64,000 nucleotides of DNA from NCBI RefSeq assembly GCF_014212315.1, contig NZ_JACKXE010000002.1, forward strand, positions 124,001-188,000, read 5' to 3'. Below are positions 7,120-15,107 of the stretch, piece after piece. The stretch comes from Nocardioides luti. Lineage in GTDB: Bacteria; Actinomycetota; Actinomycetes; Propionibacteriales; Nocardioidaceae. Every line of letters begins with the position of its first letter. The stretch's first letter is position 1. The position numbers and the translations under genes are program-made. The notes under the pieces were generated by a model. That model saw only the letters and a program-made list of their open reading frames with translations, was not told the origin of the DNA and did no database searches.

Positions 7120-7721
7120 GTCTTGTCGGTGGTGAAGCCGTGGTCCATCGCCCAGCCGACCGCCTGCGAGCGCCGGGTGGCGCCGATCTTGCGGTACGCC
7201 GAGCGGATGTAGGTCTTGACCGAGTTGATGCTCAGGTAGAGACGCTCGGCGATCTCGGGGTTGCTGAGGCCCTGGGTGATGAGCCCGAGGACCTCGGCCT
7301 CGCGCTCGGAGAGCCCTTCCGCCTGGGCCAGCCACTCCTCCGCGGGGACCAGGTCGGCGGTCTCCCCGGCGTACACCGCCTCGATGGCCGCGACCAGGCG
7401 TGCGGCGTCGGTGCCCATGGGCACGGTGGTCACGGCGCCCAGCTGGACGGCGCGGGCCGCGAGGTCGGGCCGCAGGTCGCGACCGAGCGCGATCACGCCC
7501 TTGCCGAGCTCCACGAGGCGGGTGAGCTCCTCGCTGTCGCGGTCGACCATCCCGAGCACGTCGTACACGACGACGTCGACCTGGCGGTGGAAGGTGGCCA
7601 GCCCGTCGTGCGGCGTCAGCACCTCGATGCGGTCCCCGAACGGCGCCAGCATCGAGACGATGCCGGCGGTCACGATGTGCTGGCTGCCCACGATGAGCAG
7701 CCGGATCGGCCCTCCACTCAC
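7116..7721 (-). CDS. LuxR-family regulator with degenerate receiver domain
   Basis: The third paralogue, 201 residues. The receiver-like domain keeps Asp54 (VVVYD) but has GSQ where the acidic pair should be and lacks the conserved Lys (TTVPMGTDA). The HTH (about 135-195) is canonical, with LSEREAEVLGLITQGLSNPE and INSVKTYIR. GTG at 7721 is preferred over the upstream in-frame ATG at 7781 because the alignable domain starts there. On the minus strand a -10-like CATAAT lies 7 bases before it with no Shine-Dalgarno, which suggests a leaderless mRNA. Upstream is the duplicated hairpin region at 7822-8058. Confidence 0.82.
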   Translation of the reverse strand: MSGGPIRLLIVGSQHIVTAGIVSMLAPFGDRIEVLTPHDGLATFHRQVDVVVYDVLGMVDRDSEELTRLVELGKGVIALGRDLRPDLAARAVQLGAVTTVPMGTDAARLVAAIEAVYAGETADLVPAEEWLAQAEGLSEREAEVLGLITQGLSNPEIAERLYLSINSVKTYIRSAYRKIGATRRSQAVGWAMDHGFTTDKT

Positions 7722-7822
7722 GACGCGATTATGACAAGCAGGCCCGGCGGGCACCAGCACCCTTTCGGGTTGTCCGTCCACCTCGGAACGCGGGCTGACC
7801 AGCCGGAACTGCCCGGAAAGAG

Positions 7823-7860
7823 GACGAACCGCCGGGGTCTCGGGTCCCCGGCGGTTCGTC
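7823..7860 (-). repeat. Hairpin, copy 1 of a duplicated structured unit
   Basis: A perfect 15-bp stem, GACGAACCGCCGGGG (7823-7837) with its complement at 7846-7860, has an 8-base loop TCTCGGGT. The same stem core and the same loop recur at 7960-7993. Read on the minus strand, the hairpin is followed by a C/T-rich tail (CCTCTTTCC), as in a terminator. Confidence 0.75.
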
Positions 7861-7907
7861 GGTGAAACCGTAGCGCGACGGTCCCGACGAAGGCGAGGGC
7901 CGCGGGC

Positions 7908-7925
7908 TCAAGGTTTCCACAAGTT
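7908..7925. repeat. 18-base direct repeat, copy 1
   Basis: TCAAGGTTTCCACAAGTT differs at one base from TCAAGGTTTCCTCAAGTT at 8041-8058. Each copy lies about 50 bases from a hairpin with identical loop, so the pair marks an imperfect duplication of about 134 bases. Confidence 0.7.
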
Positions 7926-7959
7926 CGCGGAGGGACCGGCCGGCACGGCTGAAATAAGT

Positions 7960-7993
7960 AGAACCGCCGGGGTCTCGGGTCCCCGGCGGTTCT
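7960..7993 (-). repeat. Hairpin, copy 2 of the duplicated structured unit
   Basis: A 13-bp stem, AGAACCGCCGGGG (7960-7972) with its complement at 7981-7993, has the same 8-base loop as copy 1. On the minus strand TACTTATTT follows, a good T-rich terminator tail. Confidence 0.75.
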
Positions 7994-8021
7994 GAGAGAA
8001 ACGTACCTCCCGAAACCCTTA

Positions 8022-8058
8022 GATTCCCTGAGGATTTCCCTCAAGGTTTCCTCAAGTT
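8022..8058. repeat. Three short iterations of a TTTCCCTCAAGG-like motif
   Basis: GATTCCCTGAGG (8022-8033), ATTTCCCTCAAGG (8034-8046) and TTTCCTCAAG (8047-8056) follow one another with about 12-base spacing in an unusually A+T-rich stretch. The last includes copy 2 of the 18-base repeat. The pattern suggests tandem protein-binding sites or a promoter. Confidence 0.5.
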
Positions 8059-8092
8059 GACCCGGATCTTGTGATTCAACCCCCGACCGCGG

Positions 8093-8404
8093 TCACCGCT
8101 GGGTCAGCTGGTCGGCGGGCAGCCACTCCTCGACGAGCGCCCACTCCCCGGGCCGCAGCGTCACGGCGTAGACCACCCGTCCCTCCCAGGACACGGTCGT
8201 GCGACGCCACTCGACCAGCAGGCCGGGACGCTTGACGCCACGCAGGTCGACCGCGTCGGCCACCCAGCAGTGCCGCACGGGGCAGGTGTCCTCGACCGGC
8301 TCCGCGCCGACCACGGGTCCGGTGGCCGCACCGGCGCGCCGGCGTTCGCCGAGCGGGATCCCGCTCCCCTGCCTGTTCATCCCGCCAGCCATGCCGACCA
8401 TCAT
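8093..8404 (-). CDS. Small hypothetical protein under a predicted SOS box
   Basis: A 103-residue protein of unrecognised family. The first 40 residues are Gly/Ala-rich and probably disordered. The conserved-looking part (about 42-103) has CWVADAV, PGLLVEWRR, WEGRVVYAVTL and VEEWLPADQL, reading as a small beta-rich domain. Start ATG 8404 has GAGG upstream; an adjacent ATG at 8401 is possible. A perfect LexA-type operator lies 12-25 bases before the start, so induction after DNA damage is predicted. It is downstream of, and 49 bases from, the histidine kinase gene. I cannot name a function; a role in the SOS response is an inference from the operator alone. Confidence 0.7.
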   Translation of the reverse strand: MMVGMAGGMNRQGSGIPLGERRRAGAATGPVVGAEPVEDTCPVRHCWVADAVDLRGVKRPGLLVEWRRTTVSWEGRVVYAVTLRPGEWALVEEWLPADQLTQR

Positions 8405-8415
8405 CGCACCTCGTT

Positions 8416-8429
8416 CGAACACCTGTTCG
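8416..8429. promoter_or_regulatory. LexA-type SOS box
   Basis: CGAACACCTGTTCG matches the actinobacterial SOS consensus CGAAC-N4-GTTCG in both half-sites. It is directly upstream of the small gene starting at 8404. The same motif stands upstream of recA at 29526-29539. Confidence 0.75.
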
Positions 8430-8453
8430 CACGACGGTGGATCCGGTGCCTTC

Positions 8454-10505
8454 TCAGGCGGAGCGGCTGGCCGGCGGATCCGGCAGTGCGACGTTGTCGG
8501 CCTGGAGGTAGCGCGGCAGCGTGAACTCGAAGACGGTGCCGCGGCCCTCGGGGTTGTCGCGCGCGACGATCGTGCCACCGTGCCGCGCGACGATGCGGCG
8601 CACGATCGACAGGCCCAGGCCGCTCCCCTCGAAGTCGCGGTGGTGGGCGCGGTGGAACTCCTCGAAGATCCGGTCGTGCTCCCCCGCGGGCATCCCCACA
8701 CCGTTGTCGGCGACCCGGATCGTCACCGCGTCGCTGCCGCCGTCGTCGACGACCGCCGTCACGGTGATCCGGGGGGCACGGTCGGGGTCGACGTACTTCA
8801 GCGCGTTGCCGAGCAGGTTGTCGAGCACCTGCCGGACCAGGACCGGGTCGGCCGCGACGGGCGGGATCCGGCCCCAGGTGACGGCCGCCTCGGCGTGCCG
8901 CGCCGCGACCACCTCGGCCACCTCGGCGGCGACGTCGACGCGGGTCACGTGCAGGTCCCGGGCGCTGCTGGTCGCGTGGGCCAGCAGGTCGCGGATCAGC
9001 TCGCGCATCCGGCGCGAGGAGTCACGCACCTTCGAGACGAACTCGCGGGCCAGCTCCGGGTCGAGCTCCCCCGCCTCCAGCTCGTCGCCGATCATCTCGG
9101 TCCACCCGTCGATGGCCGCCAGCGGGTTGCGGAGGTCGTGGGCCACGACGCCGGCGAACGACGCCAGCTCCTCGCGCCGCGCCCGCTCGACGGTGACGTC
9201 GCGGCACAGCATCAGCGCCCGGGACCGCCCGGTCTGGGCGTCGGGCGGCAACGGCGAGGCCGAGATCGCGAGGATCCGGGGCCCGAGCGCCGGCACCTCC
9301 ACCAGCACCTCGAGGTCGTGCACGGTCTCGCCGCGCAGGGCGCGGTACGACGGCCGCTCGTCGTCGAGGAGTGGCGAGCCGTCCGGGTGGGTCGCGCCGA
9401 TGCCGTAGAGCGAGGCCGGTCCGGTGCCCACGGGCTCGAGGATCGCGGCGGCGGCGCCGTTGCGGACCAGCAGGTCGCCGCTCTCGTCGAAGACGACAAG
9501 CGCCTCGTCCATCGAGCTGATGATCGCGTCGCGCAGGCGGGCCTCGTAGACCGCCTGCTCCTGGGTGCGGCGCAGGGTCGCCGCCAGCGCCTGCCGCTCA
9601 TCGCGCCCGGTCGACAGCGCCAGCGCGGTCACGACGATCGTGGCGACGTAGAACTGGGCGAGCAGGGCGCCGACCTCCGCGCCCGGCACGTCTGCGAACG
9701 GACCGATCCCGCGCAGGGTGAGCGCGACGGTCGCAGCGCCGATGAGGGTGGCGTGCAGGGCGCTGAGCAGCGTCGCGAACCGGAGCCCGACCCAGGTCGT
9801 GGCGGCGAGCAGCGGGAAGGCCAGCGGCAGGTCCTCGAAGACGAAGGCCAGGACGTACATCCCGCTGGTGAAGACGATCGCCGCGAGCAGCTCGAGGTGG
9901 CCGGCGGCGGCCGACGCGGCGATCGGTGCGCGGGGGCCGGGGCTGGTGACCCGCTGCCCGACCAGCAGCCCGACCGTGGTCAGCGTGAGAACGCTGCAGA
10001 GGTTGCGGCCGAACCACAGCAGCCCGCCCAGTCCGTCGAGCCGGCCGTTGATGAGCCCGAACGCGAGCGTCCCCAGCAGGGCCGCCGCGCCGGTGGCCAG
10101 CAGCGCAGCCCCGATGTAGCGCGCGAGCGACCGCGGGGAGTCCAGCGGTCGTCGGCCGCCGCAGCCCCACAGGTGCGGGCACCAGCGGCGCATCAGGGTG
10201 ACCGCCACGAGGGTCTGGAGGACGTTGGTGACGACCAGCACGAGGCTGACGTCGAGGGAGGCGCCGGTCACGAAGTTGACGCCCAGCACGGAGCCGGCGA
10301 GCAGCGCCGTGTCGAGGCTGCGGGCTCCGGCGCCGCGGACGAGGAACCACAGGACGGCCGCGCCACCGGCCGGCCAGACCAGCGCGAAGGTCGTGCCGTC
10401 GAACAGGGTGGCGCGCCCGGCGAACCCGAGCGCGACGTACAGCAGCACGAAGGCGGCCAGCACCTGCCACTGCTCAGCACGGGGTCGTGCGTCGCTCTGC
10501 GGCAT
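8454..10505 (-). CDS. MASE1-PAS sensor histidine kinase
   Basis: A 683-residue membrane kinase. Residues 12-300 carry about eight hydrophobic segments in the MASE1 pattern (WPAGGAAVLWF near the start). A PAS-like domain (about 325-440) comes next, then HisKA with phospho-acceptor His456 in VVAHDLRNPL, and a HATPase domain with DNLLGNALKY (N box, about 562-571), DNGVGMP and GSGLGLSIV. It phosphorylates a response regulator in reply to an unknown signal sensed in or at the membrane. ATG at 10505 is preceded by AGGGG. No response regulator adjoins it, so it is an orphan; the LuxR regulator at 5709-6380 is the nearest one with an intact receiver, but pairing is speculation. Confidence 0.88.
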   Translation of the reverse strand: MPQSDARPRAEQWQVLAAFVLLYVALGFAGRATLFDGTTFALVWPAGGAAVLWFLVRGAGARSLDTALLAGSVLGVNFVTGASLDVSLVLVVTNVLQTLVAVTLMRRWCPHLWGCGGRRPLDSPRSLARYIGAALLATGAAALLGTLAFGLINGRLDGLGGLLWFGRNLCSVLTLTTVGLLVGQRVTSPGPRAPIAASAAAGHLELLAAIVFTSGMYVLAFVFEDLPLAFPLLAATTWVGLRFATLLSALHATLIGAATVALTLRGIGPFADVPGAEVGALLAQFYVATIVVTALALSTGRDERQALAATLRRTQEQAVYEARLRDAIISSMDEALVVFDESGDLLVRNGAAAAILEPVGTGPASLYGIGATHPDGSPLLDDERPSYRALRGETVHDLEVLVEVPALGPRILAISASPLPPDAQTGRSRALMLCRDVTVERARREELASFAGVVAHDLRNPLAAIDGWTEMIGDELEAGELDPELAREFVSKVRDSSRRMRELIRDLLAHATSSARDLHVTRVDVAAEVAEVVAARHAEAAVTWGRIPPVAADPVLVRQVLDNLLGNALKYVDPDRAPRITVTAVVDDGGSDAVTIRVADNGVGMPAGEHDRIFEEFHRAHHRDFEGSGLGLSIVRRIVARHGGTIVARDNPEGRGTVFEFTLPRYLQADNVALPDPPASRSA

Positions 10506-10581
10506 CCACACCCCTGTCTCATGCCCCCAGCACTTGTCGACGAGGCTAGACCTGCGGCGGCCCGCGCGTGCGGGAACGCGC

Positions 10582-11682
10582 TCAGTCGTCGTTCGCGAGC
10601 TCCTCGCCGTGCGTCCCGGGACGCGGGGCCCACGGCAGCTCACGGGCCGGGCGTACGACGATCAGCCGGTCACCGCGGGCGAGCTGGGTGACCACCGGGT
10701 CGAAGTAGCGGTAGACCTTCTCGTCGCGCACGACCGAGATCACCTGGTCGGGCAGCGTCTGCGGCTGCTTGCCCACCTCGGTGACCAGCAGGTCGCGCTC
10801 GGCGACCTCGAGGCCCTCGCCGTACGTCAGCAGGTCCTCCATCACGGAGCCGAGCGTCGGCGAGAGCGACGAGAGGCCGAGCAGGCGGCCGACGGCGTCC
10901 GAGGACGTGATGACGGAGTTCGCGCCGGACTGCTTCATCAGCGGCGCGTTCTCCTGCTCGCGCACGGCCGCGACGATCCACGCGTCCGGGTTGAGCTGGC
11001 GCACGGTGAGGGTCGCCAGCACGTTGGAGTCGTCGCGGTTGGTCGTGATGATCACCTGGCTGGCCTCGGCGACGCCGGCGCGGCGCAGCACCTCGCGCCG
11101 GGTGGCGTCGCCCGAGACGACCGCGAGCCCGTCGGCGTGCGCGTCGGACATGGCGGAGGCGCTGGGGTCGACCACCACGATCGCCTCGCGGTTCTGCCCG
11201 TTGTTGATCAGGGTCTCGACCGCGCTGCGGCCCTTCGTGCCGTAGCCGACGATGACGACGTGCTGTCCCATGTTCTTCCTCCAGCGTGCGACCCGGAACA
11301 TCTCGCGGCCCTGGGAGGCGAGCACCTCCAGGGTGGTACCGATCAACAGCACCAGGAACGCGATGCGGAGCGGCGTGATGACGAACGCGTTGATCAGCCG
11401 GGCGTGCTGGGCGACCGGCGCGATGTCGCCGTACCCGGTCGTGCTCAGCGTGACGGTCGTGTAGTAGATCGAGTCGACCAGGTTGACCTTGAAGTACGGC
11501 GGGTCGTTGCCGTCGCGGTACCCGTGACGGTCGAGGTAGACCAGCAGCACGGTGCCGACCAGGATCGCCAGCGCGGCCAGGAGCCGGCGCCCGAGCTCCC
11601 ACCACGGTGAGCGGCGGTTCTCGGGGAGGGCGACCTTCCCGCGGGCGCGCCCGGGGGTCAGGTCGCTGCTGGCGTCGGACAC
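10582..11682 (-). CDS. Two-TM potassium channel with RCK (TrkA-N) domain
   Basis: A 366-residue ion channel subunit. TM1 is about residues 33-50, the pore loop carries the K+ selectivity filter TTGYGD (81-86), and TM2 about 100-122. A cytoplasmic RCK/TrkA-N domain begins at about 139 with the nucleotide-binding GYGTKG, then a TrkA-C-like region (about 290-350). The arrangement matches MthK-type channels, which assemble as tetramers and gate on ligand binding to RCK. A second internal start giving free RCK subunits (Met138 in KNMGQHVV) is possible, as known for MthK, but not demonstrated. It lies 9 bases from the BrkB-type gene, in the same direction, so the two are likely cotranscribed. Confidence 0.9.
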   Translation of the reverse strand: MSDASSDLTPGRARGKVALPENRRSPWWELGRRLLAALAILVGTVLLVYLDRHGYRDGNDPPYFKVNLVDSIYYTTVTLSTTGYGDIAPVAQHARLINAFVITPLRIAFLVLLIGTTLEVLASQGREMFRVARWRKNMGQHVVIVGYGTKGRSAVETLINNGQNREAIVVVDPSASAMSDAHADGLAVVSGDATRREVLRRAGVAEASQVIITTNRDDSNVLATLTVRQLNPDAWIVAAVREQENAPLMKQSGANSVITSSDAVGRLLGLSSLSPTLGSVMEDLLTYGEGLEVAERDLLVTEVGKQPQTLPDQVISVVRDEKVYRYFDPVVTQLARGDRLIVVRPARELPWAPRPGTHGEELANDD

Positions 11683-11691
11683 GGGGCGAAT

Positions 11692-12708
11692 CTAGTCCAC
11701 GGGGTCGGCGGTCCCGGGGACATCCGCACCCCGGTCCTTGGTCATCGCCGTGCGCAGGCGCGTCATCAGCTCCAGGCGGGCCCGGGTGGTCGCCTTCTGC
11801 GGGAAGACGGTGTCGAAGGCGGCGTTGACGGCCGCGCCGATGAGGACCGCGATCGCGACGAGGTAGAGCCAGATCAGGATCGCGATCGGGGCGGCCAGCG
11901 GGCCGTAGATCGAGCGCGAGTCGTGCGCGGTGACGGTCAGCACCCAGCGCAGCAGGTAGGAGCCCAGCACCCAGGCGATGAGCGAGAAGGTCGCCCCCGG
12001 GAGGTTGAAGCTCCAGTTCGTCCGGACCGGCACGGACACGTGGTAGAGCGTCGCGAGGAAGCAGACGCAGATGACGACGACCACCGGCCAGTAGAAGCCG
12101 AGCAGGAAGTCGAAGCGCGGGGGCAGCCAGTCCCCGACCAGCGACGGCCCGGCCACCACGAGCGGGATCGAGATGACGCCGGTGATCATCGCCAGGATGT
12201 AGAGGAGGAACGACAGCGCCCGCGTCTTGACGATCCCGCGGTGCCCGCCGAGCCCGTGCATGATCGTGATGGTGTCGACGAAGACGTTGAGGGCACGCGA
12301 GCCGGACCACAGCGCGAGCACGAAGCCCAGCGAGATCACGTCGAAGCGGCCGCCCTTGAGGACGTCGTTGATGGTCGGGATGATGATCCGCTCGACGGCG
12401 CTCTCGGTGAGCGCCCGCTGGGAGAGCTCGATGATCGCCGAGCGCACGTCGGCCACCTCGGCCGGGCTGAACCGGTCGGTGACGTAGCCGATCGCCCCCG
12501 CCATCGCGAAGATCAGCGGCGGCACGGACACGACGGCGAAGAAGGCCGCCTCGGCGGCCAGCCCGGTGACCCGGTAGCGCAGGCACGAGCTGACGGTCGT
12601 GACGATCAGCCGCCACACCACCTCGCGGGCCTGGTCGACCCAGGTCGGTGCGGCCGCGGGCCCGGCGGCCGGAGACGCAGCGGACGGCTGGGTCTCCGAG
12701 GGGGGCAT
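11692..12708 (-). CDS. YihY/BrkB family inner-membrane protein
   Basis: A 338-residue integral membrane protein of the YihY/virulence factor BrkB family (UPF0761), with about six hydrophobic segments and family motifs LAAEAAFFAVVSVPPLI near the N-terminus and SIYGPLAAPIAILIWLY late. The biochemical role of the family is unsettled; despite older names it is not an RNase. Start ATG 12708 lies 18 bases from the divergent acyl-CoA dehydrogenase start, so the two promoters must overlap the genes' 5' ends. The gene precedes the K+ channel gene, probably in one transcript. Confidence 0.85.
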   Translation of the reverse strand: MPPSETQPSAASPAAGPAAAPTWVDQAREVVWRLIVTTVSSCLRYRVTGLAAEAAFFAVVSVPPLIFAMAGAIGYVTDRFSPAEVADVRSAIIELSQRALTESAVERIIIPTINDVLKGGRFDVISLGFVLALWSGSRALNVFVDTITIMHGLGGHRGIVKTRALSFLLYILAMITGVISIPLVVAGPSLVGDWLPPRFDFLLGFYWPVVVVICVCFLATLYHVSVPVRTNWSFNLPGATFSLIAWVLGSYLLRWVLTVTAHDSRSIYGPLAAPIAILIWLYLVAIAVLIGAAVNAAFDTVFPQKATTRARLELMTRLRTAMTKDRGADVPGTADPVD

Positions 12709-12726
12709 GGCTCTACGGTATCCACC

Positions 12727-14385
12727 ATGGAACGCCGCACCGCTGCCGACATTCGGACCGACGACATCAGGATCGTCACGAACCAGGCTCCCCCGCTGGT
12801 GGGCCACAACGTCGTCACGGCCGACCTGGCGCTCGTGGAGGCCGTCACCCGTCACGGCTCCGCCGAGGTCGTCGAGGACCTCGCCCCGCTGGGCGCCGAG
12901 GCCGGCACCGCCGAGGCCCGCGAGCACGGGATCCTGGCGAACGAGCACCACCCCGAGCTGACGCCGTACGACCGCTACGGGAACCGCATCGACGAGGTCG
13001 CCTTCCACCCGTCGTGGCACTGGCTGATGGAGCGCGCCGTCGGGCACGGGCTCGCCGCCGCGCCCTGGGAGACCGATGCGCCGCACGCGCACGTGCGCCG
13101 GGCGGCCGGCTTCATGGCGTGGTCCCACACCGAGCCCGGCCACGGCTGCCCGATCTCGATGACGTACGCCGCCGTGCCGGCGCTCCGGGCCGACGACGCG
13201 ATCGCCAAGGAGTGGACCCCGCTGCTGGCCTCCACGACGTACGACCCCGGCCTGCGCACCCCCTCGACCAAGCGCGGTGCGCTGGCCGGGATGGGGATGA
13301 CCGAGAAGCAGGGCGGCTCGGACGTCCGGGCCAACGTGACGGTGGCGCGGCCGACGTCGACCGACGGGGAGTACACCCTGCACGGCCACAAGTGGTTCAC
13401 CTCGGCGCCGATGAACGACATGTTCCTCGTGCTCGCGCAGGCGCCCGACGGCGTCACCTGCTTCGTGGTGCCGCGCGTGCTGCCCGACGGGACCCGCAAC
13501 CAGCTCGACGTGGTCCGCCTCAAGGACAAGCTCGGCAACCGCTCCAACGCGTCCTCCGAGCTGGAGTTCCGCGGCACCGTCGCCCAGCGCCTCGGCGACG
13601 AGGGCCGCGGCGTGCGGACGATCATCGAGATGGTCGCCGCCACCCGCCTCGACTGCGTGCTCGGCTCGACCTCGCTGATGCGCCGGGCCCTCAACGAGGC
13701 GTCCTGGCACGCGGCGCACCGCTCGGCCTTCGGCTCCCTGCTCGCGGACAAGCCGCTGATGCAGAACGTCCTGGCGGACCTCGCCGTCGAGACCGAGGCC
13801 GCCACCGCGCTGGCGATGCGGCTGGCCGCGGCCGTCGACCGCGCCCACGACCCGCACGAGGCGGCGCTGCGCCGCATCGCCCTGCCGCTGGCGAAGTTCT
13901 ACGTGTGCAAGCGGACGCCGTTCATGGTCGCCGAGGCGCTCGAGTGCCTCGGGGGCAACGGGTACGTCGAGGAGTCGGTGATGCCGCTGCTCTACCGCGA
14001 GGCGCCGCTGAACTCCGTGTGGGAGGGCTCCGGCAACGTCAACGCCCTCGACGTCCTGCGCGCGCTGTCCCGCGAGCCGGAGGCGCTGGCCGCCTGGATC
14101 ACCGAGGTCGGCCTGGCCCGCGGGGCCGACGCCCGGCTAGACCGCGCCGTCGACGAGACCCTGGCCCTCCTGGGTGACGAGGCCACCCTCGAGGTGTCCG
14201 CCCGCCGCCTGGCCGGCCGGATGGCCGCCTGCCTGCAGGGCTCGCTGCTGGTCCGCTTCGCCCCGGCCGAGGTGGCCGACGTCTACTGCGCCTCCCGGCT
14301 CGGTGGCTCCGAGGGCACCTTCGGCGCCCTCCAGGGCGGCGACCTGGCCGCCATCGTGGCCCGGGCCACGCCCACGCTCCCCTGA
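12727..14385 (+). CDS. aidB: AidB-like acyl-CoA dehydrogenase
   Basis: A 552-residue flavoprotein, close to the usual AidB length of about 540. It has the AidB-type N-terminal extension (NQAPPLVGHNVVTADLAL), the FAD-binding segments MGMTEKQGGSDVRAN and GHKWFTSAP, the C-terminal LECLGGNGYVEES and the WEGSGNV catalytic-loop region. AidB in E. coli is part of the alkylation response and binds DNA, with weak isovaleryl-CoA dehydrogenase activity; actinobacterial members may simply be acyl-CoA dehydrogenases. ATG at 12727 is the only good start after the divergent gene. It ends 20 bases before the repeat array. Family strong, cellular role uncertain. Confidence 0.85.
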   Translation: MERRTAADIRTDDIRIVTNQAPPLVGHNVVTADLALVEAVTRHGSAEVVEDLAPLGAEAGTAEAREHGILANEHHPELTPYDRYGNRIDEVAFHPSWHWLMERAVGHGLAAAPWETDAPHAHVRRAAGFMAWSHTEPGHGCPISMTYAAVPALRADDAIAKEWTPLLASTTYDPGLRTPSTKRGALAGMGMTEKQGGSDVRANVTVARPTSTDGEYTLHGHKWFTSAPMNDMFLVLAQAPDGVTCFVVPRVLPDGTRNQLDVVRLKDKLGNRSNASSELEFRGTVAQRLGDEGRGVRTIIEMVAATRLDCVLGSTSLMRRALNEASWHAAHRSAFGSLLADKPLMQNVLADLAVETEAATALAMRLAAAVDRAHDPHEAALRRIALPLAKFYVCKRTPFMVAEALECLGGNGYVEESVMPLLYREAPLNSVWEGSGNVNALDVLRALSREPEALAAWITEVGLARGADARLDRAVDETLALLGDEATLEVSARRLAGRMAACLQGSLLVRFAPAEVADVYCASRLGGSEGTFGALQGGDLAAIVARATPTLP

Positions 14386-14405
14386 TCGTCGGCCGCGGCT
14401 CCCCC

Positions 14406-15100
14406 GGTGGTTGAGGAGGTTGCGCAGCACCGCTCCCCCGGTGGTTGAGGAGGTTGCGCAGCAACCGTCTCGAAACCACCCACCCCGTCCCCAGCAGGTG
14501 GTTTCGAGACAGGCGCCAGAGCGCCTTCCTCAACCACCGGGTCACCGTGGTTGGGGAGGTTGCGCAGCACCGCTCCCCCGGTGGTTGAGGAGGTTGCGCA
14601 GCAACCGTCTCGAAACCACCCACCCCGTCCCCAGCAGGTGGTTTCGAGACAGGCGCCAGAGCGCCTTCCTCAACCACCGGGTCACCGTGGTTGGGGAGGT
14701 TGCGCAGCAACGCCCCTCCGGTGGTTGAGGAGGTTGCGCAGCAACCGTCTCGAAACCACCCGACCCGTCCCCAGCAGGTGGTTTCGAGACAGGCGCGAGA
14801 GCGCCTTCCTCAACCACCGGGTCACGGTGGTTGAGGAAGTTGCGCAGCAACGCCCCTCCGGTGGTTGAGGAGGTTGCGCAGCAACCGTCTCGAAACCACC
14901 CGACCCGTCCACAGCAGGTGGTTTCGAGACAGGCGCCAGAGCGCCCTTCCTCAACCATCGGGTCACGGTGGTTGGCGAGGTTGCGCAGCAACGCCCCTCC
15001 GGTGGTTGAGGAGGTTGCGCAGCAACCGTCTCGAAACCACCTAACCCGTCCACAGCAGGTGGTTTCGAGACAGGCGCCAGAGCGCCTTCCTCAACCACCG
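14406..15100. repeat. Left REP-like array: five 140-base units plus a partial
   Basis: Units begin at 14440, 14580, 14720, 14860 and 15001 (period 140-141), after a 34-base partial copy at 14406. Each unit holds two palindromic elements in opposite orientation. Element A begins GGTGGTTGAGGAGGTTGCGC and ends TCTCGAAACCACC, with inner hairpin GGTTGC/GCAACC. Element B begins GGTGGTTTCGAGACAGGCGC and ends CCTCAACCACC. The array starts 20 bases after the acyl-CoA dehydrogenase stop and ends 8 bases before the GIY-YIG stop codon. Units differ at few positions, so the expansion is recent. Confidence 0.93.
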
Positions 15101-15107
15101 GGCCCGG

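Noticed and set aside
6006..7865. A 619-codon plus-strand open frame across the LuxR genes
   Set aside because: Runs antisense to two regulators and through the third; composition is that of a shadow frame with no recognisable motif.
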